A stretch of DNA of 20,165 bases from DATAQC01 sp039649175 (GTDB taxonomy: Bacteria > Actinomycetota > Acidimicrobiia > Acidimicrobiales > AC-14), in contig JBBWZS010000176.1 of NCBI GenBank assembly GCA_039649175.1, positions 1 through 20,165 on the forward strand, given 5' to 3'. Position numbers and translations under genes: made by a program. Shown one piece after another: positions 1-6,229 of this stretch; position 1 is the stretch's first letter, and each line of letters starts with the position of its first letter. The notes beneath the pieces were generated by a model. It made no database searches and had not been told where the DNA came from. It was given only the letters and a program-made list of their open reading frames with translations.

Positions 1-438
1 GCCGGCGAGGTCTACTGCGCGGGGTCGGCGGGCGAGCGCTTCGCCGTGCGCAACTCCGGGGCCACGGCCGTCGTCGAGGGCGTCGGCGACCACGCCTGCG
101 AGTACATGACGGGCGGGACGGTGGTCATCCTCGGCCCCGTCGGCTACAACCTGGGCGCGGGCATGACCGGCGGGCAGGTGTTCGTGTGGGACCCCGACGC
201 CCTGCTCGCCACCCGCCTCAACGCCGCCCTCGTCGAGGCCGCCCGCCCCGACGCCGAGCTGGTGGAGGAGCTGCGCTGGCTCATCGAGCGCCACCACGAG
301 CTGACCGGGTCGCCCCGGGCCGGCGACCTGCTGGCCGACTGGCCCACCACCGAGGCCCACGTGTGGCTCGTCGCCCCCATCGACCGGGTGCGGCGCATGG
401 AGGCCCAGCGGGCCGGCCAGGTCGAAGCCAGCGCCTGA
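1..438 (+). CDS. gltB: Glutamate synthase large subunit, C-terminal end (partial)
   Basis: The reading frame is open from the first base and ends with TGA at 436-438, so only the last 145 residues are present. They match the GXGXG beta-helix domain at the end of the glutamate synthase alpha subunit: repeated glycine motifs such as RNSGATAVVEGVGDHACEYMTGG, here split as VRNSGATAVVEG and DHACEYMTGGTVVILG, followed by NLGAGMTGGQVFVWD, then a helical tail. In this family the domain is structural and sits beside the FMN synthase domain. The enzyme makes two glutamates from glutamine and 2-oxoglutarate with reducing power from the small subunit. No gltD follows on this strand; the next gene is convergent, so any small-subunit gene would lie upstream or elsewhere. 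Confidence 0.93.
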   Translation, partial: AGEVYCAGSAGERFAVRNSGATAVVEGVGDHACEYMTGGTVVILGPVGYNLGAGMTGGQVFVWDPDALLATRLNAALVEAARPDAELVEELRWLIERHHELTGSPRAGDLLADWPTTEAHVWLVAPIDRVRRMEAQRAGQVEASA

Positions 439-455
439 CCGCTATCCGTCAGGCG
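432..455. terminator. Hairpin between convergent gltB and septum-protein genes
   Basis: A perfect 8-bp inverted repeat, CGCCTGAC at 432-439 and GTCAGGCG at 448-455, encloses an 8-base loop. It overlaps the gltB stop and lies directly before the stop of the convergent gene at 457. There is no U-tract on either side, as is common for actinobacterial terminators. It could serve transcripts from both directions. Confidence 0.5.
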
Positions 456-456
456 A

Positions 457-1815
457 TCAGCGCTTGGAGCCCTTGACCGAGCCGGTGAGCTGGCCGGTCT
501 TGGCCGAGACGGTGCAGAGCAGGCGCCGGCTGTTCGACTCCCAGGTGGCCTTCACGGGGACGAAGAACGTCACGCTGAGCTGCGACTGGTCGAACGGGAC
601 ACCCACATAGGACTCGAACTGCGGCGGACAGGCCACGTTGGCCTCGCGATCCATCAGGTCGCGCCCGGGGTACTTCGCCCCTCGAGGGGCAGGGTCGTCG
701 ACCAGGGCGAACACCTCGAGGTCGTGCGGCTTGGCACAGTCGACGCGCTCGGTGGTCTCGAAGTTGGCCCCCGGCTTCTTGAGGCAGTCACCGGGAACCA
801 GATCGCTGTACTTCACACCCTTGGAGTCACCGGCCCACGCCTTGGCGCCGGCGACACCGATGCCGGCGAGAACGGCGATCACCGCGATCACCAGCGCCGC
901 GCTGGCCAGGCGAAGGCCACCCCGACGGGCCCGGAGGGCGACGATGACGGCGACGATGCCCAGCAGGAAGATCGGGGCCAACAACAGGGAGAACACCGAG
1001 ATCCAGCACAGGGCGAGAGCGACGATGGCAAGGACCAGCGCTCCCTTGGCGAGGGGAGGTTTCGGTCCCGATGGCGGCGCGGCGGCGGGCGGCGCCGTGG
1101 CTGCCGGCGTGGCGGTGGGTGCCGGTGCGGAGTCATCCGGCGGCGGAGGCGGCGGCGGGGTCCCGGTCTCGCCGGTCGCCGGGGGCGAGGCCGTGTCGGT
1201 CGGCAGCGGATCGGGCAGGGGGGCGTCGGGGGCAGCACCCACGTCGGCGACATCGACGGCCCCCTCGCCGGCCTGTTCGACCGCGGCACCACGTTTGCCT
1301 ACACGGGTGGGCCGGGATGCCTTGGTTGCGCCCGTGGCCTTTCGGGCCGCCGTCTTCTTGGCCGGTGCCGTCTTCTTGGCCGGTGCCGTCTTCTTGGCCG
1401 GGGATACCTTCTTGGCCGGTGCCGTCTTCTTGGCCGGTAGTGGCTTCCTCGCCGGCGCTGCCTTCTCGGGCGGCACCGATCCCGTAGCTGTCGCCTTCGT
1501 CACTGCTGCCTTGCGGACCGAGGCCACCTTGTTGGCTCCAGCCTTGCTGGCTGCGGCCTTCTTGGTCGGCACGACCTTGCCGGCAGGCACGGCCTTCTTG
1601 GTGGGCACGGCCTTCTTGGTGGGCACGACCTTGGCGGCAGGCACGGCCTTCTTGCTGGGCACGGCCTTCTTCGATGACGGCGGGACCGAGGCTTTGCGGG
1701 CGCGGGAGACCGCCGCCTGGACCGGCGGCAACTTCTTGGCCCTGCGGGAGGGCCGCGGGTTCTCCTCGTCCGCCACGTCCCCATCATGGTGCAGAAACGG
1801 GGCCCGGCCAAACAC
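457..1815 (-). CDS. Membrane protein with histone-H1-like Lys/Ala/Pro tail and septum-formation domain
   Basis: A 452-residue protein with three parts. Residues 20-175 are a low-complexity basic tail with repeated PAKKTA and VPTKKA motifs, like bacterial H1-like proteins and the HupB tail. Residues 195-255 are proline-rich. Three hydrophobic helices follow (about 258-276, 278-295, 302-324), the first two resembling DUF4190. The C-terminal 120 residues resemble the actinobacterial septum-formation domain, with GDCL, VDCAKPHDLEVF, ACPPQF and LLCTV placing cysteines at 344, 360, 396 and 434, probably two disulfides. The RARRGG loop between helices 2 and 3 suggests the basic tail is cytoplasmic and the Cys domain is outside. 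Start is uncertain: GTG at 1815 gives the longest form; GTG at 1776 (VADEENPRPS) directly before the charged tail is an equally good choice. Function in division or nucleoid tethering is inference. Confidence 0.8.
   Translation of the reverse strand: MFGRAPFLHHDGDVADEENPRPSRRAKKLPPVQAAVSRARKASVPPSSKKAVPSKKAVPAAKVVPTKKAVPTKKAVPAGKVVPTKKAAASKAGANKVASVRKAAVTKATATGSVPPEKAAPARKPLPAKKTAPAKKVSPAKKTAPAKKTAPAKKTAARKATGATKASRPTRVGKRGAAVEQAGEGAVDVADVGAAPDAPLPDPLPTDTASPPATGETGTPPPPPPPDDSAPAPTATPAATAPPAAAPPSGPKPPLAKGALVLAIVALALCWISVFSLLLAPIFLLGIVAVIVALRARRGGLRLASAALVIAVIAVLAGIGVAGAKAWAGDSKGVKYSDLVPGDCLKKPGANFETTERVDCAKPHDLEVFALVDDPAPRGAKYPGRDLMDREANVACPPQFESYVGVPFDQSQLSVTFFVPVKATWESNSRRLLCTVSAKTGQLTGSVKGSKR
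1352..1675 (-). repeat. Two arrays of 18-bp coding repeats in the lysine-rich tail
   Basis: Five 18-bp units at 1352-1441, built on gtcttcttggccggtgcc in plus-strand sense, encode PAKKTA-type hexapeptides. Six related 18-bp units at 1568-1675, built on ggcacggccttcttggtg, encode TKKAVP-type hexapeptides. Some adjacent units are identical, so unit number could change by slippage without breaking the frame. Confidence 0.85.
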
Positions 1816-1857
1816 TGCCGATACGACGGTTTTCCGTCTGGGTTGCCGGTGTTGTCG

Positions 1858-1894
1858 GCCTAGGCTGAGCCTTCACTTCGACGCCTAGGAGCCT
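1858..1894 (+). promoter_or_regulatory. Repeated GCCTAGG elements and Shine-Dalgarno upstream of aconitase
   Basis: GCCTAGG occurs at 1858-1864 and again at 1883-1889, each followed by AGCCT after a gap of three or zero bases, so the elements sit 25 bases apart. The first copy is a palindrome, GCCTAGGC. The second copy contains AGGAG (1887-1891), a strong Shine-Dalgarno sequence six bases before ATC at 1898. A small hairpin GACGG-TTTT-CCGTC lies at 1825-1838. The divergent intergenic space is only 82 bases, so an operator over these repeats could control both genes. No convincing -35/-10 pair was found. Confidence 0.4.
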
Positions 1895-1897
1895 GCG

Positions 1898-4168
1898 ATC
1901 GCCGCCTCCGCTGATCCCGACGCCATCCTCCCGACCGACCTCTACGGACGGCTGGCGGACGCGGTCGCCATCGGGCGTCGCCGGCTGGGCCGGCCGCTGA
2001 CGCTCGCCGAAAAGGTGCTGTTCAACCACCTGAGCGACCCCGAGACCCAGGCGCTGGATCGGGGCCACTCCTACGCCGAGTTCGTGCCCGACCGGGTGGC
2101 CATGCAGGACGCCACCGCACAGATGGCCCTGCTCCAGTTCATGACCGCCGACCTCCCCCACGTGCAGGTGCCCACCACCATCCACTGCGACCATCTCATC
2201 CTGGCCCGCACCGGCGCCGCCGCCGACCTGCTGGCCGCCAACGACGTCAACGCCGAGGTCTACGACTTCCTGCGCACCGCGTCGGCTCGCTACGGCGTGG
2301 GCTTCTGGGAGCCGGGATCGGGCATCATCCACCAGGTCGTGCTCGAGCACTACGCCTTCCCCGGAGGGATGCTGATCGGCACCGACAGCCACACGCCCAA
2401 CGCCGGGGGCCTGGGCATGGTGGCCATCGGCGTCGGAGGAGCCGAGGCCGTCGACGTCATGACGGGCGGGGCGTTCGGCCTGCGCTGGCCGCGCCTCATC
2501 GGCGTCCGCCTCGAGGGCAGCCTGTCGGGGTGGACGTCGCCCAAAGACGTCATCCTCAAGGTTGCCCAACTGCTCACCGTGAAGGGCGGCACCGGCGCCA
2601 TCGTGGAGTACTTCGGCCCGGGAACGTCGATGATCAGTGCCACCGGTAAGGCCACCATCTGCAACATGGGCGCCGAGCTGGGTGCGACCACGTCGATCTT
2701 CCCGTTCGACGACCGCATCGCCGACTACCTGAAGGCCACCGGCCGCCATGGTCTGGCCGACGCCGCCGCCGCCGTCGCCGGTGACCTGCGGGCCGACGAC
2801 GAGGTCGAGGCCGACCCGGACCGGTACTTCGACCAGCTCGTCACCGTCGACCTCAGCTCGCTGGAGCCCTATGTCGTCGGACCCCACACTCCCGATCTGG
2901 CCCGGCCCGTCTCCGCCCTCGGGTCCGAGGCCCAGGTCAACGGCTGGCCCCTCCACCTGTCACAGGCATGCGTGGGCTCGTGCACCAACTCGTCCTACGA
3001 GGACATCGGACGGGCTGCGAGCGTCGCCCGTCAAGCCACGGCGCGAGGCCTGCGGACCCGCACGCCCCTGCTCGTCACTCCCGGCTCCGAGCAGGTACGG
3101 GCCACCGTAGAACGAGACGGGCTGCTGGCCGACCTCGAGGCCATCGGGGCCACGATCCTGGCCAACGCCTGTGGGCCCTGCATCGGCCAGTGGTCCCGCT
3201 CCGACGTGGCCGAGGGCGAGGCCAACTCGATCATCACCTCGTTCAACCGCAACTTCCCCAAGCGCAACGACGGCAACGCCCAGACGCTCGCCTTCATCGC
3301 CTCGCCCGAGACCACGGTGGCCTACGCCCTGGCCGGCACCCTCGACTTCAACCCGCTCACCGACACCATCGACGGCATCCGCCTCACCGAGCCTGCCGGC
3401 GACGAGCTGCCCCAAGCGGGCTTCGCCGACTCGGTGAGCGGCTACATCGCCCCCGCCGTGGGGACCCAACCCGAGGTGGTCATCCGGGCCGACAGCACCA
3501 GGCTGCAGCGCCTCGAGCCCTTCCCGGCGTGGGACGGCGCCGACTTCGTGCGCCTTCCCATCCTGCTCAAGGCCCGCGGCAAGTGCACCACCGACCACAT
3601 CTCCGCCGCCGGCCGCTGGTTGCGGTACCGAGGTCATCTGGCCAACATCACCCGCAACCTGTGGCTCAGCGCCATGAACGACTTCACCGGCGAGCCGGGC
3701 ACCACGCTCTGTCCCGTCCACGGTGAGGTGGAGCCCATTCCCGATGCCGCCTTCCACTGCCGGGATGCAGGGGTGGCCTGGGTGGCCATCGGCGACGAGA
3801 ACTACGGCGAGGGGTCGTCGCGCGAGCACGCGGCCATGGAGCCCCGCTTCGTCGGGGCCCGGGCTGTCATCGTCCGCTCCTTCGCCCGCATCCACGAGAC
3901 CAACCTCAAGAAGCAGGGTGTCCTCCCCCTGGTCTTCGCCGACCCCGCCACCTACGACGAGATCGTCGAGGGCGACCTCGTCTCCGTGCTCGGTCTGGCC
4001 GACCTGGCGCCCGACCGCCCGGTTGCCTGCGTGCTCCACCACCTCGACGGCACCACCTCCGACTTCGCCTGCACCCACAGCCTCGCCCCCGAGCACATCG
4101 AGTGGTTCCGCGCCGGTAGTGCCCTCAACCTCATCAGGGAACGTTTCTACGCCGAGCGGCATCGCTGA
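1898..4168 (+). CDS. acn: Aconitate hydratase, mitochondrial type; apparent ATC start
   Basis: Converts citrate to isocitrate through cis-aconitate in the TCA cycle with a [4Fe-4S] cluster. The sequence follows the mitochondrial aconitase along its whole length: PDRVAMQDATAQMALLQF, GTDSHTPNAGGLG, SLSGWTSPKDVILKVA, GSCTNSSYEDIGR, ANACGPCIGQW, GKCTTDHISAAGRW, GDENYGEGSSREHAA, FARIHETNLKKQG, EWFRAGSALN. Numbering from ATC 1898, cluster cysteines are 362, 425 and 428. The first ATG/GTG/TTG in frame is GTG at 2015, but homology clearly starts earlier: LYGRLADAVAIGRRRLGRPLTLAEK (shown here in part as GRRRLGRPLTLAEK) is read from about 1940. An in-frame TAG at 1886-1888 bounds the start. ATC 1898, six bases after AGGAG, fits, giving 756 residues. 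If a base error turned ATG into ATC, the coordinates stay the same. Confidence 0.93.
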   Translation: MAASADPDAILPTDLYGRLADAVAIGRRRLGRPLTLAEKVLFNHLSDPETQALDRGHSYAEFVPDRVAMQDATAQMALLQFMTADLPHVQVPTTIHCDHLILARTGAAADLLAANDVNAEVYDFLRTASARYGVGFWEPGSGIIHQVVLEHYAFPGGMLIGTDSHTPNAGGLGMVAIGVGGAEAVDVMTGGAFGLRWPRLIGVRLEGSLSGWTSPKDVILKVAQLLTVKGGTGAIVEYFGPGTSMISATGKATICNMGAELGATTSIFPFDDRIADYLKATGRHGLADAAAAVAGDLRADDEVEADPDRYFDQLVTVDLSSLEPYVVGPHTPDLARPVSALGSEAQVNGWPLHLSQACVGSCTNSSYEDIGRAASVARQATARGLRTRTPLLVTPGSEQVRATVERDGLLADLEAIGATILANACGPCIGQWSRSDVAEGEANSIITSFNRNFPKRNDGNAQTLAFIASPETTVAYALAGTLDFNPLTDTIDGIRLTEPAGDELPQAGFADSVSGYIAPAVGTQPEVVIRADSTRLQRLEPFPAWDGADFVRLPILLKARGKCTTDHISAAGRWLRYRGHLANITRNLWLSAMNDFTGEPGTTLCPVHGEVEPIPDAAFHCRDAGVAWVAIGDENYGEGSSREHAAMEPRFVGARAVIVRSFARIHETNLKKQGVLPLVFADPATYDEIVEGDLVSVLGLADLAPDRPVACVLHHLDGTTSDFACTHSLAPEHIEWFRAGSALNLIRERFYAERHR

Positions 4169-4204
4169 CTGACGTCGCCGCCCGCTGTGGCCCAAGATGG
4201 TGAC

Positions 4205-4975
4205 ATGACGCTGAGCCGACGCCGCCTGCTCCTCGGAGCAGGATCGGCGGCCCTGCTGGCCGCCTGCGCCGAGACGGCCAAGAAGGCAGGGGCACCTGCC
4301 GCCTCGACCGTCCCATCGAGCCCGTCGCCGCCCACGACTTCAGTGCCGGCGCCGACCGGCGCTGTCCCTAAGGGCCCGGCCCGGTTCGTGCGTAGCGGAC
4401 CGACCGGCTCTCGCCAGGTGGCGCTCACCTTCCACGGCGCCGGCGACGTGGCGGTGGTCGACAACCTGCTCTCCGCCGCCCGTCAGGCCCGGGTGCCCAT
4501 CACCGTGTTCACCGTCGGCCAGTGGCTCGACGCCAACCCCACCATGGCCGCCAAGTTGCGCGCCGACGGCCACGAGTTGGCCAACCACACCTACACCCAC
4601 CCGAGCCTCGGGCGGCTGGGCCAGACTGCGGTGGCCGCCGAGATCACCCGCTGCGCCGACGTGCTGAGTCGGCTCACGGGTTCGGAGGGGCGCTGGTTCC
4701 GGCCCTCGGGCATCGAGACGCCGACCCAGCTCATGCTCGACCAGGCGGGCGCCGCCGGCTACCCGACGGTGGTGGGCTACGACGTCGACCCCCTCGACTA
4801 CACCGACCCGGGGGCGGCGGCGGTCATCAAGGCCACCACCGCCGGCCTGCACCCCGGTGCCATCGTCAGCCTCCACACCGGGCACCCCGGCACGGTCCAG
4901 GCCTTCGCCCCCATCGTCGCCGCCATCTCCGCCGCCGGCCTGAAGCCGGTCGTGCTGTCCGACCTTCTGAGATGA
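4205..4975 (+). CDS. Polysaccharide deacetylase-family lipoprotein (Tat signal), motif 1 altered
   Basis: A 256-residue exported protein. The N-terminus has a twin-arginine motif SRRRLLLG and a lipobox ending LLAAC, so Cys21 should be lipidated after Tat export. A Thr/Pro-rich linker precedes a NodB-type domain from about residue 68. Seen: motif 2 HTYTH (metal His128 and His132), motif 3 FRPSG, motif 4 region YDVDPLDYTDPG and the late SLHTGH motif. Motif 1, normally TFDDGP with the catalytic and metal-binding aspartates, reads TFHGAG (His77, Gly78). The enzyme family removes N- or O-acetyl groups from peptidoglycan or chitin-like sugars; with both aspartates missing, activity is doubtful or uses a different metal arrangement. 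ATG 4205 is preferred over GTG 4187 because the Arg-rich n-region then begins at residue 5. It lies 36 bases after aconitase on the same strand. Confidence 0.85.
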   Translation: MTLSRRRLLLGAGSAALLAACAETAKKAGAPAASTVPSSPSPPTTSVPAPTGAVPKGPARFVRSGPTGSRQVALTFHGAGDVAVVDNLLSAARQARVPITVFTVGQWLDANPTMAAKLRADGHELANHTYTHPSLGRLGQTAVAAEITRCADVLSRLTGSEGRWFRPSGIETPTQLMLDQAGAAGYPTVVGYDVDPLDYTDPGAAAVIKATTAGLHPGAIVSLHTGHPGTVQAFAPIVAAISAAGLKPVVLSDLLR

Positions 4976-5020
4976 CCCGGGGTCGTCTGAGATGACCCGC
5001 GGCCTGGCCAGATGACGCCC
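4971..5020 (+). repeat. Three copies of a 20-base unit carrying the deacetylase stop
   Basis: GATGACCCGG-like blocks begin at 4971, 4991 and 5011, exactly 20 bases apart. The first two share gatgacccg and the third has gatgacgcc; flanking ctga occurs before the first two. The first unit holds the TGA stop of the upstream gene, and each later unit repeats the ATGA/TGA pattern. It fills most of the 56-base gap before ccdA. Origin by slippage of the gene end is the simplest reading. Confidence 0.65.
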
Positions 5021-5031
5021 GGCTGTGTGCC

Positions 5032-5787
5032 GTGAGCACCGCCGGCGTCACCTACGTGGCCGCCTTCGCCGGTGGCCTGGTGTCGTTCCTGTCTCCCTGC
5101 GTCCTGCCCATCGTCCCCGGGTACCTCGCGCTCGTCACCGGGCTCGACGTCGCCGAGCTGCGGGACGAGCCCGAGCGCCACGTGGGCCGCATCGTCCGCG
5201 ACACCAGCCTGTTCATCGCCGGCTTCGCCGCCGTGTTCATCGTGCTCGGCCTGTCGGCCACCGCACTGGGCCAGGTCGTGTTCCGCAACCACATCGTGTT
5301 GACCCGGGTCTCGGGGTTGATCGTGCTGGCCATGGCCCTGTTCCTGGCCGGGTCGGTGGTGCTCCAGGCACCGTGGCTGTACCAGGAGAAGCGGTTCCAT
5401 CCCAACCCGTCGCGCTTCGGACCGTTCGCCGCGCCGGTGGCCGGCATCGCCTTCGGCTTCGGGTGGACCCCGTGCATCGGACCCGTCCTGGGCTCGGTGC
5501 TCGCTGTTGCCGGCTCGCAGGGGCGAGCCTGGGAGGGCGCCAGCCTGCTCGGCGTCTACTCCCTCGGCCTCGGCGTGCCGTTCCTCGTCACCGGACTCGC
5601 TCTCGGGCGCCTGGCCGGGGCCTTCGGATGGATCAAGCGCCACTTCACCGGGCTCATCCTGGCGTCGTCGTTGTCGCTGGCCTTCTTCGGGATCCTGCTC
5701 ACCCTCAACCGGCTGACCTGGGTGACCTCCCGACTGCAGGAGGCCCTGCAGTCGGTGGGTCTGGGCCGCCTCGTCCGCCTCGGCTGA
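5032..5787 (+). CDS. ccdA: Cytochrome c biogenesis / thiol-disulfide transport membrane protein CcdA
   Basis: A 251-residue protein with six predicted hydrophobic helices, the normal length and shape for CcdA. It carries electrons from cytoplasmic thioredoxin to the outer face of the membrane, reducing partners of the TlpA/ResA/CcmG type that act in cytochrome c maturation. The redox pair is visible: Cys23 in SFLSPCVLPIVPGY and Cys148 in FGWTPCIGPVLG, each in a proline-rich helix of the pseudo-symmetric fold. The GTG start is chosen because it begins right before the first helix; no ATG is available and no clear Shine-Dalgarno is seen. A thioredoxin-like gene with a membrane anchor lies 442 bases downstream and is the likely partner, although a minus-strand gene lies in between. 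Confidence 0.93.
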   Translation: MSTAGVTYVAAFAGGLVSFLSPCVLPIVPGYLALVTGLDVAELRDEPERHVGRIVRDTSLFIAGFAAVFIVLGLSATALGQVVFRNHIVLTRVSGLIVLAMALFLAGSVVLQAPWLYQEKRFHPNPSRFGPFAAPVAGIAFGFGWTPCIGPVLGSVLAVAGSQGRAWEGASLLGVYSLGLGVPFLVTGLALGRLAGAFGWIKRHFTGLILASSLSLAFFGILLTLNRLTWVTSRLQEALQSVGLGRLVRLG

Positions 5788-5798
5788 CGAGGCGGCCC
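5763..5798. terminator. Strong hairpin between convergent ccdA and small unknown gene
   Basis: A perfect 13-bp inverted repeat, GGGCCGCCTCGTC at 5763-5775 and GACGAGGCGGCCC at 5786-5798, has a 10-base loop. It includes the last codons and the stop of ccdA and lies 18 bases before the stop of the convergent gene. No U-run follows. It is likely a bidirectional terminator for both transcripts. Confidence 0.65.
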
Positions 5799-5816
5799 CG
5801 GGTGCCAGCCCGAGGA

Positions 5817-6152
5817 CTAGTGGCCCTTGGGAGGACCGAACCCCTCCCCGAGGCGGTCCTTCATCTTGCCCAGCAGCCCCTGAGCCTCCTCCGAGGACTC
5901 ACCGGTGGCCTGGGTGACCTTGCCTTCGGCGTTGGTACCGACGACGACGACCGATTCTCTCCCCTGGCCGTCGAAGACGGAGAACTCCGAGTGGTCGGCA
6001 CCGTCCTGGGCGAGGGGGGCCCGCACTCCCTCACCATCGGCCGCCCGGTTGGAGTCGGGGGCGCTGATGCCGGTCACCCGGCTACGGTCGCTGAACTTCG
6101 GGTCGGTGACCGGGTCGGGTCCCTGGCTCGTCTCGTTCGTGTCGTCCCTCAT
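5817..6152 (-). CDS. Hypothetical hydrophilic protein, 111 residues
   Basis: Not recognised. The gene is supported by an ATG preceded by a very good Shine-Dalgarno (AGGAGGAACCC before the ATG at 6152) and by its fit between a convergent hairpin and a divergent gene. The product is acidic and hydrophilic with no signal peptide or membrane segment. The first 40 residues are rich in Asp, Asn, Ser and Pro and probably disordered (MRDDTNETSQGPDPVTDPKF). Residues 50-80 read SEFSVFDGQGRESVVVVGTN, which may form a short beta region, and the end GLLGKMKDRLGEGFG may be a helix. It lies between CcdA and the thioredoxin but on the opposite strand, so a link to thiol chemistry is not shown. Confidence 0.72.
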   Translation of the reverse strand: MRDDTNETSQGPDPVTDPKFSDRSRVTGISAPDSNRAADGEGVRAPLAQDGADHSEFSVFDGQGRESVVVVGTNAEGKVTQATGESSEEAQGLLGKMKDRLGEGFGPPKGH

Positions 6153-6218
6153 GGGTTCCTCCTCGCGTGTCGGACACTGTGTACTTACCCGCCATCTCCG
6201 GCCGACAATCGCGGCGGT

Positions 6219-6222
6219 AGGA
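6219..6222 (+). promoter_or_regulatory. Shine-Dalgarno before the ATC start of the thioredoxin gene
   Basis: AGGA at 6219-6222 overlaps an in-frame TAG stop (6218-6220) and lies seven bases before ATC at 6230. It decides the start choice for the thioredoxin-like gene, since no ATG, GTG or TTG occurs in this frame until 6302. Confidence 0.5.
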
Positions 6223-6229
6223 TCGGGAC

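Noticed and set aside
1352..1675. CRISPR-like array
   Set aside because: Units are contiguous 18-mers in a coding frame with no spacers.
638..1888. Plus-strand frame of 416 residues with AVFLAG repeats opposite the lysine-rich gene
   Set aside because: It is the complement of the KKTAPA repeats; the minus strand has coherent helices and a conserved cysteine domain.
2015..2017. GTG 2015 as the aconitase start
   Set aside because: It would delete about 39 residues of conserved N-terminus and has no ribosome site of the quality seen at 1887-1891.
1784..4195. Long minus-strand frames opposite aconitase
   Set aside because: High-GC shadow frames rich in Gly, Val, His and Asp without family motifs, against an unambiguous enzyme on the other strand.
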